Origin: Nevskiaceae bacterium
GTDB lineage: Bacteria > Pseudomonadota > Gammaproteobacteria > Nevskiales > Nevskiaceae
Assembly: GCA_021731445.1 (NCBI GenBank)
Contig: JAKFXK010000010.1
Span: forward strand, 1 to 64,000
DNA: 64,000 nucleotides
Direction of reading: 5' to 3'
Shown here piece after piece: positions 32,171-40,590 of this stretch. The notes under the pieces were generated by a model. That model was given only the letters and a program-made list of their open reading frames with translations. It was not told the origin of the DNA and did not search any database. The position numbers were made by a program, and so were the translations under genes. Each line of letters starts with the position of its first letter. Position 1 is the first letter of the stretch.

Positions 32171-33619
32171 TTAGCCCAGTTCTACCGGGATGAACAGGCG
32201 TTGACCATCCCGTTGAATCAGCAAGGCCAGCGGTGCCTGCGCGTTGTTGCTCAGCATCACCAGTTGTTGGATGCTGGTCAGGAGGGCCCCGTTCGCTGAG
32301 ATCACGATATCGCCAGCCGCGATTCCTGCGGCGGCGGCCGCTTCGTGCACAGCTTCAACCATCAGTCCTGTGGTCTCGGTCTGCTGCTGCTCGGCCGCAC
32401 TCAGGGGTCTCAGCGCAAGACCCAGTCGGGCCGCTTCTGCACCGTCGGGAGACGGCGTCACCGGGAGTCTCGCCGACAGCTCACCGAGTTGCGCCGTCAA
32501 GCGGCTGATCTGGTGTTCGCGCCAGATTTCAATGACCACCTTCTGCCCCGGTGCGAGTGCGGCCACCTCGCTGGGCAGTGCCGAAGATTCAACGACCGAA
32601 TGTCCATTGAAGCGCAGGATCACGTCTCCCGCCTTCAACCCCGCCAGATCGCCAGAGCTGCCGCGATCCACCTTTGCAATCAGAGCGCCTTCCGGTTTCG
32701 TCAAGCCAAAACTGCGTGCCAGCATGCCGTCGACAGGTTGCACGGTGACGCCCAGTTTGCCACGCGTAACATGCCCGCTGGCTTGTAGTTGCTGGCTGAC
32801 GTTCATCGCCACGTCGATCGGGATGGCGAACGAGATGCCCTGGTAGCCGCCGCTGCGGCTATAAATCTGCGAATTGATGCCAATCACCTCACCCGCCAGG
32901 TTAAAAAGCGGGCCGCCAGAGTTGCCGGGATTGATGGCGACATCGGTCTGCAAGAATGGCACGTAGGAGCCGTCGGGCAGCACCCGCCCCTTGGCACTGA
33001 CGATGCCCTGCGTGACGCTGTTCTCCAGCCCGAACGGCGCCCCGATCGCTACCACCCATTCACCGACGGCGACCTTGCTGGAATCACCGAGTCGCACGGT
33101 GGGCAGACCCTTGGCGGCGATTTTCAGCACGGCGACATCACTCGCCTCGTCCAGGCCGATGACCTTGGCGGTGAACTCGCGGTGGTCGGTTAGTTTGACG
33201 ATCACTTCTTTCGCATCGGCGACGACATGCGCATTGGTGAGCACGACCCCGTCCGCTGCAACGATGAATCCAGAGCCTTCACCATAAACCGTTTGCTGTG
33301 ACCCACGCGGCGTCTGCTGAAATGGCGACGTGGCGCTGCCAGGCCCCATACCGGGGCCACGAAATGATCGGGGTGGTGAGCGCTCCTGATTGGCGGTCTT
33401 CACCCCTTCACTGACAGTGATGTTGACGACGGCAGGGCCATACTGCCCTACCAGTGCGGCGAAATCAGGCAACACGATCTGTCCTGCACGAATCGTCTGG
33501 CTCGTCTCTACGGACACATCAACTGCATCGGTCGCGAGTGCAATGATGGGGAGGGCCAAGAGTGCAGCGCCGAACCCGGAAAGTGCAGAGCGTCTTCGGC
33601 GGAAGCAAAAAAGCGGCAT
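32171..33619 (-). CDS. Periplasmic serine protease of the DegP/DegQ (HtrA) family
   Basis: A protease of 482 residues; ATG 33619 has AAGGATG upstream and gives a signal peptide (about 1-30). Catalytic triad H131 (LTNAHVV), D161 (EASDVAVLKI) and S234 (NPGNSGGPL). Two PDZ domains follow: about 280-370 (LGVTVQPVDGMLARSFGL, GLKAGDVILRFNGHSV) and about 390-480 (GLALRPLSAAEQQQT, GIAAGDIVISANGALL). HtrA proteins remove or refold damaged periplasmic and outer-membrane proteins. A direct-repeat box at 33681-33697 lies 62 bp upstream, linking it to the proposed envelope regulon. Confidence 0.95.
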   Translation of the reverse strand: MPLFCFRRRRSALSGFGAALLALPIIALATDAVDVSVETSQTIRAGQIVLPDFAALVGQYGPAVVNITVSEGVKTANQERSPPRSFRGPGMGPGSATSPFQQTPRGSQQTVYGEGSGFIVAADGVVLTNAHVVADAKEVIVKLTDHREFTAKVIGLDEASDVAVLKIAAKGLPTVRLGDSSKVAVGEWVVAIGAPFGLENSVTQGIVSAKGRVLPDGSYVPFLQTDVAINPGNSGGPLFNLAGEVIGINSQIYSRSGGYQGISFAIPIDVAMNVSQQLQASGHVTRGKLGVTVQPVDGMLARSFGLTKPEGALIAKVDRGSSGDLAGLKAGDVILRFNGHSVVESSALPSEVAALAPGQKVVIEIWREHQISRLTAQLGELSARLPVTPSPDGAEAARLGLALRPLSAAEQQQTETTGLMVEAVHEAAAAAGIAAGDIVISANGALLTSIQQLVMLSNNAQAPLALLIQRDGQRLFIPVELG

Positions 33620-33680
33620 GGCGTCATCCTTAACGACTCGGCGAAAGGCCGGGGATCGGATGCCATGTTGCAGCGGCAAT

Positions 33681-33697
33681 CTTAGGTGGTCGTTAAG
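33681..33697 (-). promoter_or_regulatory. QseB/PmrA-type box upstream of the HtrA protease
   Basis: On the minus strand: CTTAAC-GACCA-CCTAAG, with a -10-like CAACAT beginning 10 bp further on. The protease start is 62 bp downstream. Half-sites match the other four boxes at four or more of six positions. Confidence 0.7.
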
Positions 33698-34021
33698 AAA
33701 ATCCGGCGGTGCGCATCGAGATGCGCTGCACTGCGCCCGAACACACAGCCCTGCGGGATGCAGCATGGCCACTGTGCTTGCGGCCCAATGCAATACCGCC
33801 CAGGTCTTGACGACGCAGACTCCATTCGTAAGACTCAGTAGGGATTGTTTGCATGTTTAGGTCGTATGGCGAAAGTGCCGACGACGATACTGAGGCCGCC
33901 AACAGCGGCCTCAGTTGTTTCCGGGGCTGGGAATGTATTTTTGCTGCGTCGATGAAGCTGGATACCTTGCTGCTCTGTCGTCAACAAGCTCCATCGCACT
34001 CCCCTTACTGGTCATTTCTCA
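33698..34021. other. Non-coding gap of about 320 bp
   Basis: Between the HtrA promoter box and the TIR gene I find no supportable gene. It holds one strong hairpin with a T-rich end at 33889-33920 and presumably the promoter of the TIR gene, which has no clear ribosome site. Confidence 0.5.
33889..33920 (+). terminator. Strong orphan hairpin/terminator
   Basis: ACTGAGGCCGC (33889-33899), loop CAACA, GCGGCCTCAGT (33905-33915), then TGTTT. The stem is 11 perfect pairs. No plus-strand gene ends just before it; the nearest upstream gene is the HtrA gene on the other strand. It could end a small RNA starting in the HtrA upstream region, or be a remnant of a lost gene. Confidence 0.6.
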
Positions 34022-35092
34022 ATGTCTGCCTTGAGTGCTCACTACGAACTGCCGAAAAACGTCGAGCGCTACCTGGCCGCCCTGTCTGAGCTTTATGGGC
34101 ATGAGGGAAAGCGGCAGTTGCAGGAACTCATCGTCAATGCGGGTATCGTCGTTCATGAGGGATGGAGCACCGATAGCTGGAATGGCGGAACCTATGGGCA
34201 TGCGCTGTTTCTGACAATCCCCAAACCGCTTTTTTTAAGTTGCGTGAAGCAGAAGGATGAACTGAGCGCGCTCATTGCGACCGACTTGAACAAACTTCAC
34301 TCCTTCAAGAACGAGTGCATCGCCGAGGTGTTCATCGACCTCGCCGCAGGCGATAACCTGGACTGGCGCAAGGAGTCCGGGCTACAAACCATGGGCAAGA
34401 GAATCACCAGCCCTGATGCCATCAAACGAATCTGGGATGACGACTGCTTTCGCTTGTTCCTCAGCCATAAAACAGAGGTCAAGAAAGAGACGGCGGAATT
34501 GAAGGCACAGTTGCGAGCCTTCGGATTTTCCTGCTTTGTTGCGCACGAAGACATCCAGCCCACTCAAGCCTGGCAGGACGAGATCGAAAACGCGCTTGCC
34601 AGCATGGATGGCTTCGTCGCCCTGCTGACAGATAACTTTCACGAGAGCTACTGGACTGACCAGGAAGTTGGGTATGCCTTCGCCCGCGGCGTGCCGCTGA
34701 TCTCCGTACGTCTGGGCAAGGATCCGTATGGCTTTATCGGAAAGTTTCAGGCTTTGTCTTGTAGCTGGGCGTCGGCGGCTGAAGAGATCGTCCGCCTGCT
34801 ACTCAAGAACGACCGTGCTTTCAGCGCCTACATCAAAGCCATCCGCGCCTGCCCGAACTGGGACGCCGGCAATGTGCTTGGGCTGGCCCTCCGGGGTGTC
34901 GCGGGCTTGTCAGCGCAGCAAGTGGACGATCTGATATCGGCCTACAACGAGACTGACGAACTGCGTGGCAGCTTTGCCTTCAACGGCAGCAAGTCGGGGC
35001 AATATGGCCCCGGCTTGATCGCGCATTTGAATCGACAAGGCGCGCGACAATTTCGTCGCTCACCGCAGCGCCTGATCGAGGACGCACCGTGA
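34022..35092 (+). CDS. TIR-domain protein, probable NAD-consuming effector
   Basis: A protein of 356 residues. The TIR domain covers about 142-245: FRLFLSHKTEVKKETAELKA, FVAHEDIQPTQAWQDEIENAL, FVALLTDNFHESYWTDQEVGYAFARGVPLISV. E215 in WTDQEVG is at the place of the catalytic Glu of TIR NADases. An N-terminal region of about 140 residues (ELYGHEGKRQLQELIVNAGI...) and a C-terminal helical region (250-356) have no family I recognise; one may sense the trigger. Many bacterial TIR proteins of this kind are anti-phage effectors. No signal peptide. The next gene (flippase) starts 37 bp after its stop. Confidence 0.85.
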   Translation: MSALSAHYELPKNVERYLAALSELYGHEGKRQLQELIVNAGIVVHEGWSTDSWNGGTYGHALFLTIPKPLFLSCVKQKDELSALIATDLNKLHSFKNECIAEVFIDLAAGDNLDWRKESGLQTMGKRITSPDAIKRIWDDDCFRLFLSHKTEVKKETAELKAQLRAFGFSCFVAHEDIQPTQAWQDEIENALASMDGFVALLTDNFHESYWTDQEVGYAFARGVPLISVRLGKDPYGFIGKFQALSCSWASAAEEIVRLLLKNDRAFSAYIKAIRACPNWDAGNVLGLALRGVAGLSAQQVDDLISAYNETDELRGSFAFNGSKSGQYGPGLIAHLNRQGARQFRRSPQRLIEDAP

Positions 35093-35129
35093 CTGTGAAG
35101 CGATGTATCTGCGATGGACAAGGCAAGTC

Positions 35130-36464
35130 ATGACGATCACCCGCAGCGTGCCTCCACCGTATCCCCGAAGCCCAACGGCATTGACGCGCGTCTTCGGCAA
35201 TGCGGGCAAGCTGCTGGGCGGAAAATTGGCGGCGGCGGTGATCGGTCTGGTTTATCTCTCACTGGCGGCCCGCACCTTGGGACCGCGTGATCTTGGCGTG
35301 TTGGTGCTGATCGGTTTCTACACGCTGCTCGTTGGTAATTTTCTGGTGGTGCAGGGCTGGCACACACTGCTGCGCTTTGCGCCTGAATGCCCGGACGACG
35401 TTGCCTTCTGCCGCCTGTTCCAATACTTGGGAGCGATCGAAGTGGGCAGCGGTATCCTCGCCATCTGCCTGGCTGCTCTGGCGGCGGCACCCTTGGCTCC
35501 ACTGCTCGGCTGGCCGCCAGAGGCCAGCGGGCTGGCAGCCCTGTATTCGCTCGCCATCATCTCCAACATGCAGACCACACCGGCGGCCGTGCTCAATCAC
35601 TTCGATCGCTTTGATCTGCTCACGGCTCAGCAGTTGAGCGGCCCGCTGGTGCGACTCGTGGGTGCTGCCCTAGCCTGGGCGCTGGAGGGCGGCTTGACCG
35701 GATTCGTCATCGCCTGGCTGCTCGGCTCCATCGTCGAAGGCCTCGTGCAATGGCTGCTGGCGCTGTACGAGCTTCAACGCCGCCGGATGCTGAAGCCGGG
35801 TTGGTCGTGGCCACGCGGGATGAGTGCTCGCCATCCCGGCATCGTGCGCTTTCTCATCACCAACAATCTCGACATCGGCTTAGCCGACGCCACAGGCCGC
35901 ATCACGCCCTTGGCCGTGGGTGCCATGCTGGGGCCAGCGGCGGCGGGCCTGTATCACCTCGCACTGCGGCTGGGCATGGTGCTGGCGCAGCCGGTGCTGG
36001 TGCTCGGCCGCACGGTCTACCCGGAGCTCTCTGCCCTCGCCGCGCGCGGCGCACACGCTGCGGCCCTGAAACTCGCGCAGCGAACCGGACTAATTGCAGT
36101 CGGCTTTGGCCTGGTGGTCTGCGGCGTGTTTGTGGTGGCGGGCAAGGCCTTGCTCACGCTGGTTGGCGGACCGGGATTCGAGGGTGCTTATGTGGTGCTG
36201 CTGCTGATTGCAGGGGCACGCACGGTGCATCTGTTCGGCTTCCCTTTCGGCTCGGCGCTTGTGGCCTTCGGGCGGCCGCAAGCCATGCTGTGGATCAATC
36301 TGCTGGCCACGGTCGTACTGCTGCCCTTGCTGGTGCTCGCCGTGCTGCGGCTGGGTTTGTCTGGGGCCGGATTTCATGCCCTGGCTTATGCGTTGTTGAC
36401 CGTCGGCGGCGTGCTTCTGGTATTGCGCCGCAGTACTCAGCGAGAGCTGCCAACTACCGTCTGA
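35130..36464 (+). CDS. Polysaccharide/lipid flippase of the MOP (Wzx-like) superfamily
   Basis: A protein of about 444 residues with 12-14 membrane segments. N-terminal GNAGKLLGGKLAAAVIGLVYLSLAARTLGPRDLGVLVL is typical of Wzx/polysaccharide biosynthesis transporters. Such proteins flip undecaprenyl-linked glycans across the inner membrane. Start set at ATG 35130 (AAGG upstream); an in-frame ATG at 35103 is possible. Followed after 4 bp by a glycosyltransferase gene, consistent with a small surface-glycan operon. Confidence 0.85.
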   Translation: MTITRSVPPPYPRSPTALTRVFGNAGKLLGGKLAAAVIGLVYLSLAARTLGPRDLGVLVLIGFYTLLVGNFLVVQGWHTLLRFAPECPDDVAFCRLFQYLGAIEVGSGILAICLAALAAAPLAPLLGWPPEASGLAALYSLAIISNMQTTPAAVLNHFDRFDLLTAQQLSGPLVRLVGAALAWALEGGLTGFVIAWLLGSIVEGLVQWLLALYELQRRRMLKPGWSWPRGMSARHPGIVRFLITNNLDIGLADATGRITPLAVGAMLGPAAAGLYHLALRLGMVLAQPVLVLGRTVYPELSALAARGAHAAALKLAQRTGLIAVGFGLVVCGVFVVAGKALLTLVGGPGFEGAYVVLLLIAGARTVHLFGFPFGSALVAFGRPQAMLWINLLATVVLLPLLVLAVLRLGLSGAGFHALAYALLTVGGVLLVLRRSTQRELPTTV

Positions 36465-36468
36465 AGCG

Positions 36469-37587
36469 ATGCACATCCACTACCTCATCAATGGTTTGAA
36501 CGGTGGCGGGGCAGCATTTCCCATCCCCGATCTGGTGGCGTGCATGAAGGGGCATGGCCACTCCGTGCGGGTGCTGGCCCTGACGCGGCAAGATGGCAAA
36601 TCGGCCGTGCGGCTCGATGAAGCGGGTATCGACTGGGCAGTGCTCGATGCCGGGTCTGGTCACTGGCTGACTGCCGCCCACACACTCGACGAACTGCTGC
36701 GTGAGGATCGCCCCGATGTGCTCTGGACCTCCCTCACACGCGCCACGGTCTACGGGCAGCTACTGGGCAGGCGGCATCGAATCCCGGTGGTGAGCTGGCA
36801 ACACAATGCCTACCTCAAACCAGCCAACCGCCATCTGCTGCGATGGACCCAAAAACTCAGTCGGCTCTGGATCGCCGATTCTCAAACTGTTGCTGACTTC
36901 ACCGCCCGCGAGTTGGGCGTCGATCCCGGTTTGATCGTGCAATGGCCGATCTTCCGCGCCCGCACCGATGTCGCTCAGGCCAAGGCGGCGGTGCGCAAGG
37001 AACGCCTTCGCATCGGGAGTCTCGGCCGCTTGCACCCCAACAAGTGCTACTCGCATCTGATTGCTGCCGCAGCGCTGTTGAAGGCTGAGTCTCCCTCGCT
37101 GGCGCAGCGGGTGGAGTTCGTCATCGGCGGCAGTGGCAAGGAACACGCGAGCTTGCTTGCACAAGCCCGCGACCTTGGCCTGGACAATGTCCACTTCGAG
37201 GGCTTTGTCGAGAACACGGCCGATTTTCTGGCCAGCCTGCACGGCTACATTCAAACCTCACACCACGAGGGCATGTGCATTGCCGCCCACGAGGCCATGC
37301 AGGCAGGCCTGCCGGTGATTGCTACCGCCGTTGGTGAATTACAGCGAAGTGTGCTGCACGGAAAAACCGGATGGCTGTGTGCGGTTGGCGATGTGCAGGC
37401 CTTGTGCTCAGCAGTGGTGGCGCTAGCCAGCGATCCGACGGAGGCAGCCGTGATGGGCGTAGCAGGCCGTAGCAGGGTGCTTGATCGCTACGGTGATGCC
37501 GCCTTTCAACGCGCGGGGAGCCAAGTAATTTCAAGAATTGAAGCCCTGGTGACTGAAGCTCACGGTCGATCTGGAGCACCGCAATGA
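36469..37587 (+). CDS. GT-B glycosyltransferase (GT4 family)
   Basis: A protein of 372 residues. N-terminal domain opens HYLINGLNGGGAAFPIPDLV; C-terminal domain has LRIGSLGRLHPNKCYSHLI, VIGGSGKEHASL, HFEGFVENTADFL and the E-x7-E motif HEGMCIAAHEAMQAGLPVIATAVGE, the nucleotide-sugar site of GT4. It should transfer a sugar to a lipid-linked glycan. Coded between a flippase and a DUF5329 gene; overlaps the latter by 4 bp. Confidence 0.9.
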   Translation: MHIHYLINGLNGGGAAFPIPDLVACMKGHGHSVRVLALTRQDGKSAVRLDEAGIDWAVLDAGSGHWLTAAHTLDELLREDRPDVLWTSLTRATVYGQLLGRRHRIPVVSWQHNAYLKPANRHLLRWTQKLSRLWIADSQTVADFTARELGVDPGLIVQWPIFRARTDVAQAKAAVRKERLRIGSLGRLHPNKCYSHLIAAAALLKAESPSLAQRVEFVIGGSGKEHASLLAQARDLGLDNVHFEGFVENTADFLASLHGYIQTSHHEGMCIAAHEAMQAGLPVIATAVGELQRSVLHGKTGWLCAVGDVQALCSAVVALASDPTEAAVMGVAGRSRVLDRYGDAAFQRAGSQVISRIEALVTEAHGRSGAPQ

Positions 37588-37955
37588 GGCGATTTATATC
37601 GCTCGCCCTGCTGCTGCCGATGTCTGGCGATGCCGCTGGACTATCAGCCCGCTCCAAGACTGAGATTTCGCACCTGCTCACTTATGTCGCCACTTCCGGC
37701 TGCGACTTTTACCGCAACGGCAGTTGGAACCCCGCTGCGGCCGCCTCCAAGCATCTGGAGAGCAAATACCACTACTTGGCAAATCGCCAAAAAATCTTGG
37801 ATGCCGAGCAATTCATTGCCAAGGCCGCAACTCAAAGCAGTGTGAGCGGCACTGCGTATCAGGTTCGCTGTGAGGGCATTGCAGCAGTGCCGAGCGCCAT
37901 ATTCATGACGGAAGAACTGCTGCGCTTTCGCCAACACTTAGAGGCACGGCCATAA
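37584..37955 (+). CDS. DUF5329 secreted protein
   Basis: A protein of 123 residues with a signal peptide (about 1-18, ending GDAAG). It shows the family pattern KTEISHLLTYVATSGCDFYRNGSWN, ASKHLESKYHYL, AEQFIAKAATQSSVSGTAYQVRCEG, with two Cys that may pair in the periplasm. Function unknown. ATG overlaps the glycosyltransferase stop by 4 bp. Its last 53 bp overlap the 3' end of the cyclopropane synthase gene on the opposite strand. Confidence 0.85.
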   Translation: MRRFISLALLLPMSGDAAGLSARSKTEISHLLTYVATSGCDFYRNGSWNPAAAASKHLESKYHYLANRQKILDAEQFIAKAATQSSVSGTAYQVRCEGIAAVPSAIFMTEELLRFRQHLEARP

Positions 37956-39207
37956 CGCCCCATTCCGCCACTTGAGCCTCACGCAGACGCAGCGACGCCT
38001 CGCGTTCGGCGATGTAATCGCGGGTCAGCGGCACCGTGTCGTTGCGCACAGCGAGCTGCACTTGAAACACCACCACGTCATCGTGGCGAAACACCGCCTC
38101 GCAAGACGCCAGGTAGAACTCCCACATGCGGCAGAAACGCTCGTCGCTCAGCGCCTTGGCCTTGTCGCGGTTGGCAGCGAATCGCTCGCGCCAGATTCGC
38201 AAAGTTGAAGCGTAGTGAATGCGCAATACTTCGATGTCAGTCACCACGAGGCCAGAGGCCTCAATGGCGGGCATCATCTGCGACAGTGTTGGCGTGTAGC
38301 CGCCTGGGAAGATGTATTTGTCGAGCCAAGGCTCGGCATGAACCGGCACGCCGGTACAGCCAATGGTGTGCAGCAACATCACGCCATCGTCTTGCAACAG
38401 GCGGCGGCAGTGGCGGAAGTAGGTTTCGTAATGCGGCAAACCGACATGCTCGAACATGCCGACCGAGACGATGCGATCAAACTGGCCTTGCAGCTCGCGG
38501 TAATCCTGAAGCCGATACTCGATACGCTTCTGGAGCCGCTTTTGCTCAGCCCTGTATTTGGCGGTCTTCAGCTGCTCTTGCGACAGCGTGATGCCCAGCA
38601 CGCTATCCGCATCGGCCACTTCGGCCAGATACAGCGCCAGGCCACCCCAGCCGCAGCCAATGTCGAGCACACGCTGGCCGGGGGTGATGTTGAGCTTGGC
38701 GGCAATGTGGCGCTTCTTGGCGAGCTGCGCTTGTTCCAAGGTTTGGCCCGGATGCTCGAAGTAAGCGCAGGAATACTGCCTTCCGGCATCCAGGAACAGG
38801 TCATACAGGCTTTCACCGAGATCATAGTGATGCGCGACATTGCGCTCTGATCGTTGGCGATCGTTGCGCTGGGTTCTGCGGCGGCGGGCGAAGCGCAGCG
38901 AGTCGAGCGCTTCCAGCCAGCGATTGGGCTTGGCGTTCTGCACGTTCTGCATATTGTTGATGAGCAGCGCCATCACCTCGTAGAGCGTGCCCCGCTCCAC
39001 CACCCAGCGGCCGTCCATGTATAGCTCGCCGAGCTGCATTTCAGGGTCGATCAGCAAGGCCCACTCGGCTCTCGCGTCACTGAAGCGGATGGCGAGCGAT
39101 GCCGTCGGTGCGTCGCCCACAACGAAACGCTTGCCCTTCGCGGTTACCACTTCCAGTGCGCCGCGCGTGACCAGACTGCCGAGCAGTTTGTGCAAGAGTG
39201 ATTTCAT
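37903..39207 (-). CDS. cfa: Cyclopropane-fatty-acyl-phospholipid synthase
   Basis: A protein of 434 residues; start at ATG 39207 with AGGAGGT nine bases upstream. A short N-terminal domain is followed by the SAM-dependent methyltransferase: NVAHHYDLGESLYDLFLD, QYSCAYFEHPGQTLEQAQLAK, SAM motif VLDIGCGWGGLALYLAE, SVGMFEHVGLPHYETYF and HTIGCTGVPVHAEPWLDKYIFPGGY. It adds a methylene bridge to double bonds of membrane phospholipid chains, making membranes more resistant. It lies 4 bp after the glycerophosphotransferase-like gene, under the box at 40501. The long C-terminus may carry extra residues. Confidence 0.93.
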   Translation of the reverse strand: MKSLLHKLLGSLVTRGALEVVTAKGKRFVVGDAPTASLAIRFSDARAEWALLIDPEMQLGELYMDGRWVVERGTLYEVMALLINNMQNVQNAKPNRWLEALDSLRFARRRRTQRNDRQRSERNVAHHYDLGESLYDLFLDAGRQYSCAYFEHPGQTLEQAQLAKKRHIAAKLNITPGQRVLDIGCGWGGLALYLAEVADADSVLGITLSQEQLKTAKYRAEQKRLQKRIEYRLQDYRELQGQFDRIVSVGMFEHVGLPHYETYFRHCRRLLQDDGVMLLHTIGCTGVPVHAEPWLDKYIFPGGYTPTLSQMMPAIEASGLVVTDIEVLRIHYASTLRIWRERFAANRDKAKALSDERFCRMWEFYLASCEAVFRHDDVVVFQVQLAVRNDTVPLTRDYIAEREASLRLREAQVAEWGVMAVPLSVGESAAVLPS

Positions 39208-39211
39208 CCGA

Positions 39212-40444
39212 TCAACCTCCTGAACGAGAGAACTGCTGGGTGGCCGCAAACTCGGCAATGGCTTCGGCCCCACGCAAGGACGAAGGCTTGTCAGTGAGAT
39301 CGAAGCTGTAGTTGAAGAGGTCCTTTTGGGTATCGCGGTAATACGAGTGGCTGGCAAAGGCCGCATCAATGGCAGCTTCAAGATGTGTCGCGTCATCGAG
39401 CACCGGCCCGGCCTTCCAATGCCGGTAGTTGTCATCGTCTGACCAGGAAGCGCTATGCGAGTTGAGAAACGCGCAAGGGCGCGGACGGTGCAAGAACTCG
39501 TAGATCTGGCTGCTGGCATCGCCCAGATAAAAATCCGCCGCCTGGGTGTAGCTCATGTCGCAACTCTTTTCGCTACCCGTGTCGATGAGCATGTGCGGGC
39601 AGTGGCGATAGCGCGCCGGGATGTCACCGGGCGTGTCGAGGCTCAGACAATCCAGCGAGACCTGCACACTTTTCTTGAACAACATGACGTGCGGCGCAAA
39701 GATGAGGTTGTATTTGCCAGACTGGTAGAACGCCTCAAGCACCTGCTGACCGTCCCGATACCAGGACGAAAGATGCGGCGAGCAATGCGGGTTGTAGAGC
39801 ACGGTTGGCCGGTCGTTGTTGAACAGCCTGGGTCGTGCCTCGGTGTTTGCGTGCAGATCAAACTTGGCGTAGCCGATGATCGCGTGGCGACTGTTGCGCA
39901 GCAGTCCGGCGGTCTCCAACCGATCACGGATTTTCATCCCCGACATCAGCACCAGATCAAACTTGCCGCTGGCGCGATCAAAGCCGATCTCACGATCTCC
40001 GGCGCCATGCCGGGTATGGACGAACTTCAAATGCTTGAGCCCGAAATGGCTACGCAGCAGCAGGCTGGTTTTCTCCGGCACGACCAGCAGATCGAGGCTG
40101 CGAAACAGCGAGCGGTTGGCCAGCAGCACGGCAATACGGGTAAACGGCAGCACGCGGTCAAGCGGCCCTTGCAACAGGCGCAGCCACGCCGGCAAGCGCA
40201 GCAGACGGATATCGCACCGGGGCAGCAAATACTGTTGCGCAGCGCGTTGCAGATAGTCGAACTGCGCCTGACTGCTTACCAGCAGCAACACCTGCATCTC
40301 CGGTGCGTGCCGGATCAACTCCAGCGCAATCGGAGCGCTGTGCGCCACTTGATGCAGATGGTCATGGTTGAACAGAAACCCACAGCGCACCGTCGTTTCG
40401 CTAGCAGCTGCTTTGGTTGCCGCTGCCGTCTTTTTCGCACTCAT
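39212..40444 (-). CDS. CDP-glycerol glycerophosphotransferase-like protein
   Basis: A protein of 410 residues; start at ATG 40444 (GAGG upstream). It resembles the TagB/TagF CDP-glycerol glycerophosphotransferase superfamily: HLKFVHTRHGAGDREIGFD, VLMSGMKIRDRLE, AIIGYAKFD, PTVLYNPHCSPHLSSWY, IFAPHVMLF and the terminal DTGSEKSCDMSYTQAADFYLGDASSQIYEFLHRPRPCAFLN. The two His in HTRHG and PHV fit the catalytic His of that family. In a Gram-negative, it would attach glycerol phosphate or a related polyol phosphate to an envelope glycan or lipid. First gene of a two-gene operon with cfa. Confidence 0.75.
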   Translation of the reverse strand: MSAKKTAAATKAAASETTVRCGFLFNHDHLHQVAHSAPIALELIRHAPEMQVLLLVSSQAQFDYLQRAAQQYLLPRCDIRLLRLPAWLRLLQGPLDRVLPFTRIAVLLANRSLFRSLDLLVVPEKTSLLLRSHFGLKHLKFVHTRHGAGDREIGFDRASGKFDLVLMSGMKIRDRLETAGLLRNSRHAIIGYAKFDLHANTEARPRLFNNDRPTVLYNPHCSPHLSSWYRDGQQVLEAFYQSGKYNLIFAPHVMLFKKSVQVSLDCLSLDTPGDIPARYRHCPHMLIDTGSEKSCDMSYTQAADFYLGDASSQIYEFLHRPRPCAFLNSHSASWSDDDNYRHWKAGPVLDDATHLEAAIDAAFASHSYYRDTQKDLFNYSFDLTDKPSSLRGAEAIAEFAATQQFSRSGG

Positions 40445-40500
40445 CACTGCCTCACAGTTCATGGCCCGATATGCGGGCGCCACGACCTTGAGGTGGAAAA

Positions 40501-40517
40501 ATTAAGTGGGAATTAGC
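40501..40517 (-). promoter_or_regulatory. QseB/PmrA-type box upstream of the glycerophosphotransferase-cfa operon
   Basis: On the minus strand: GCTAAT-TCCCA-CTTAAT; -10-like CAAGGT begins 10 bp later and the first start codon is 57 bp downstream. It is identical to the box at 49357 in 16 of 17 positions. Confidence 0.78.
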
Positions 40518-40590
40518 TCCCGTTCAGTTTGCGATCAACGGGTTTTCCGGGGCCGCTCCAAGTGGTCCCAGTCGCGACATGAAGGCACCG

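Noticed and set aside
33693-33902. Minus-strand reading frame of 69 codons upstream of htrA
   Set aside because: It runs across the regulator box and the start of the orphan hairpin and has no ribosome site or family pattern.
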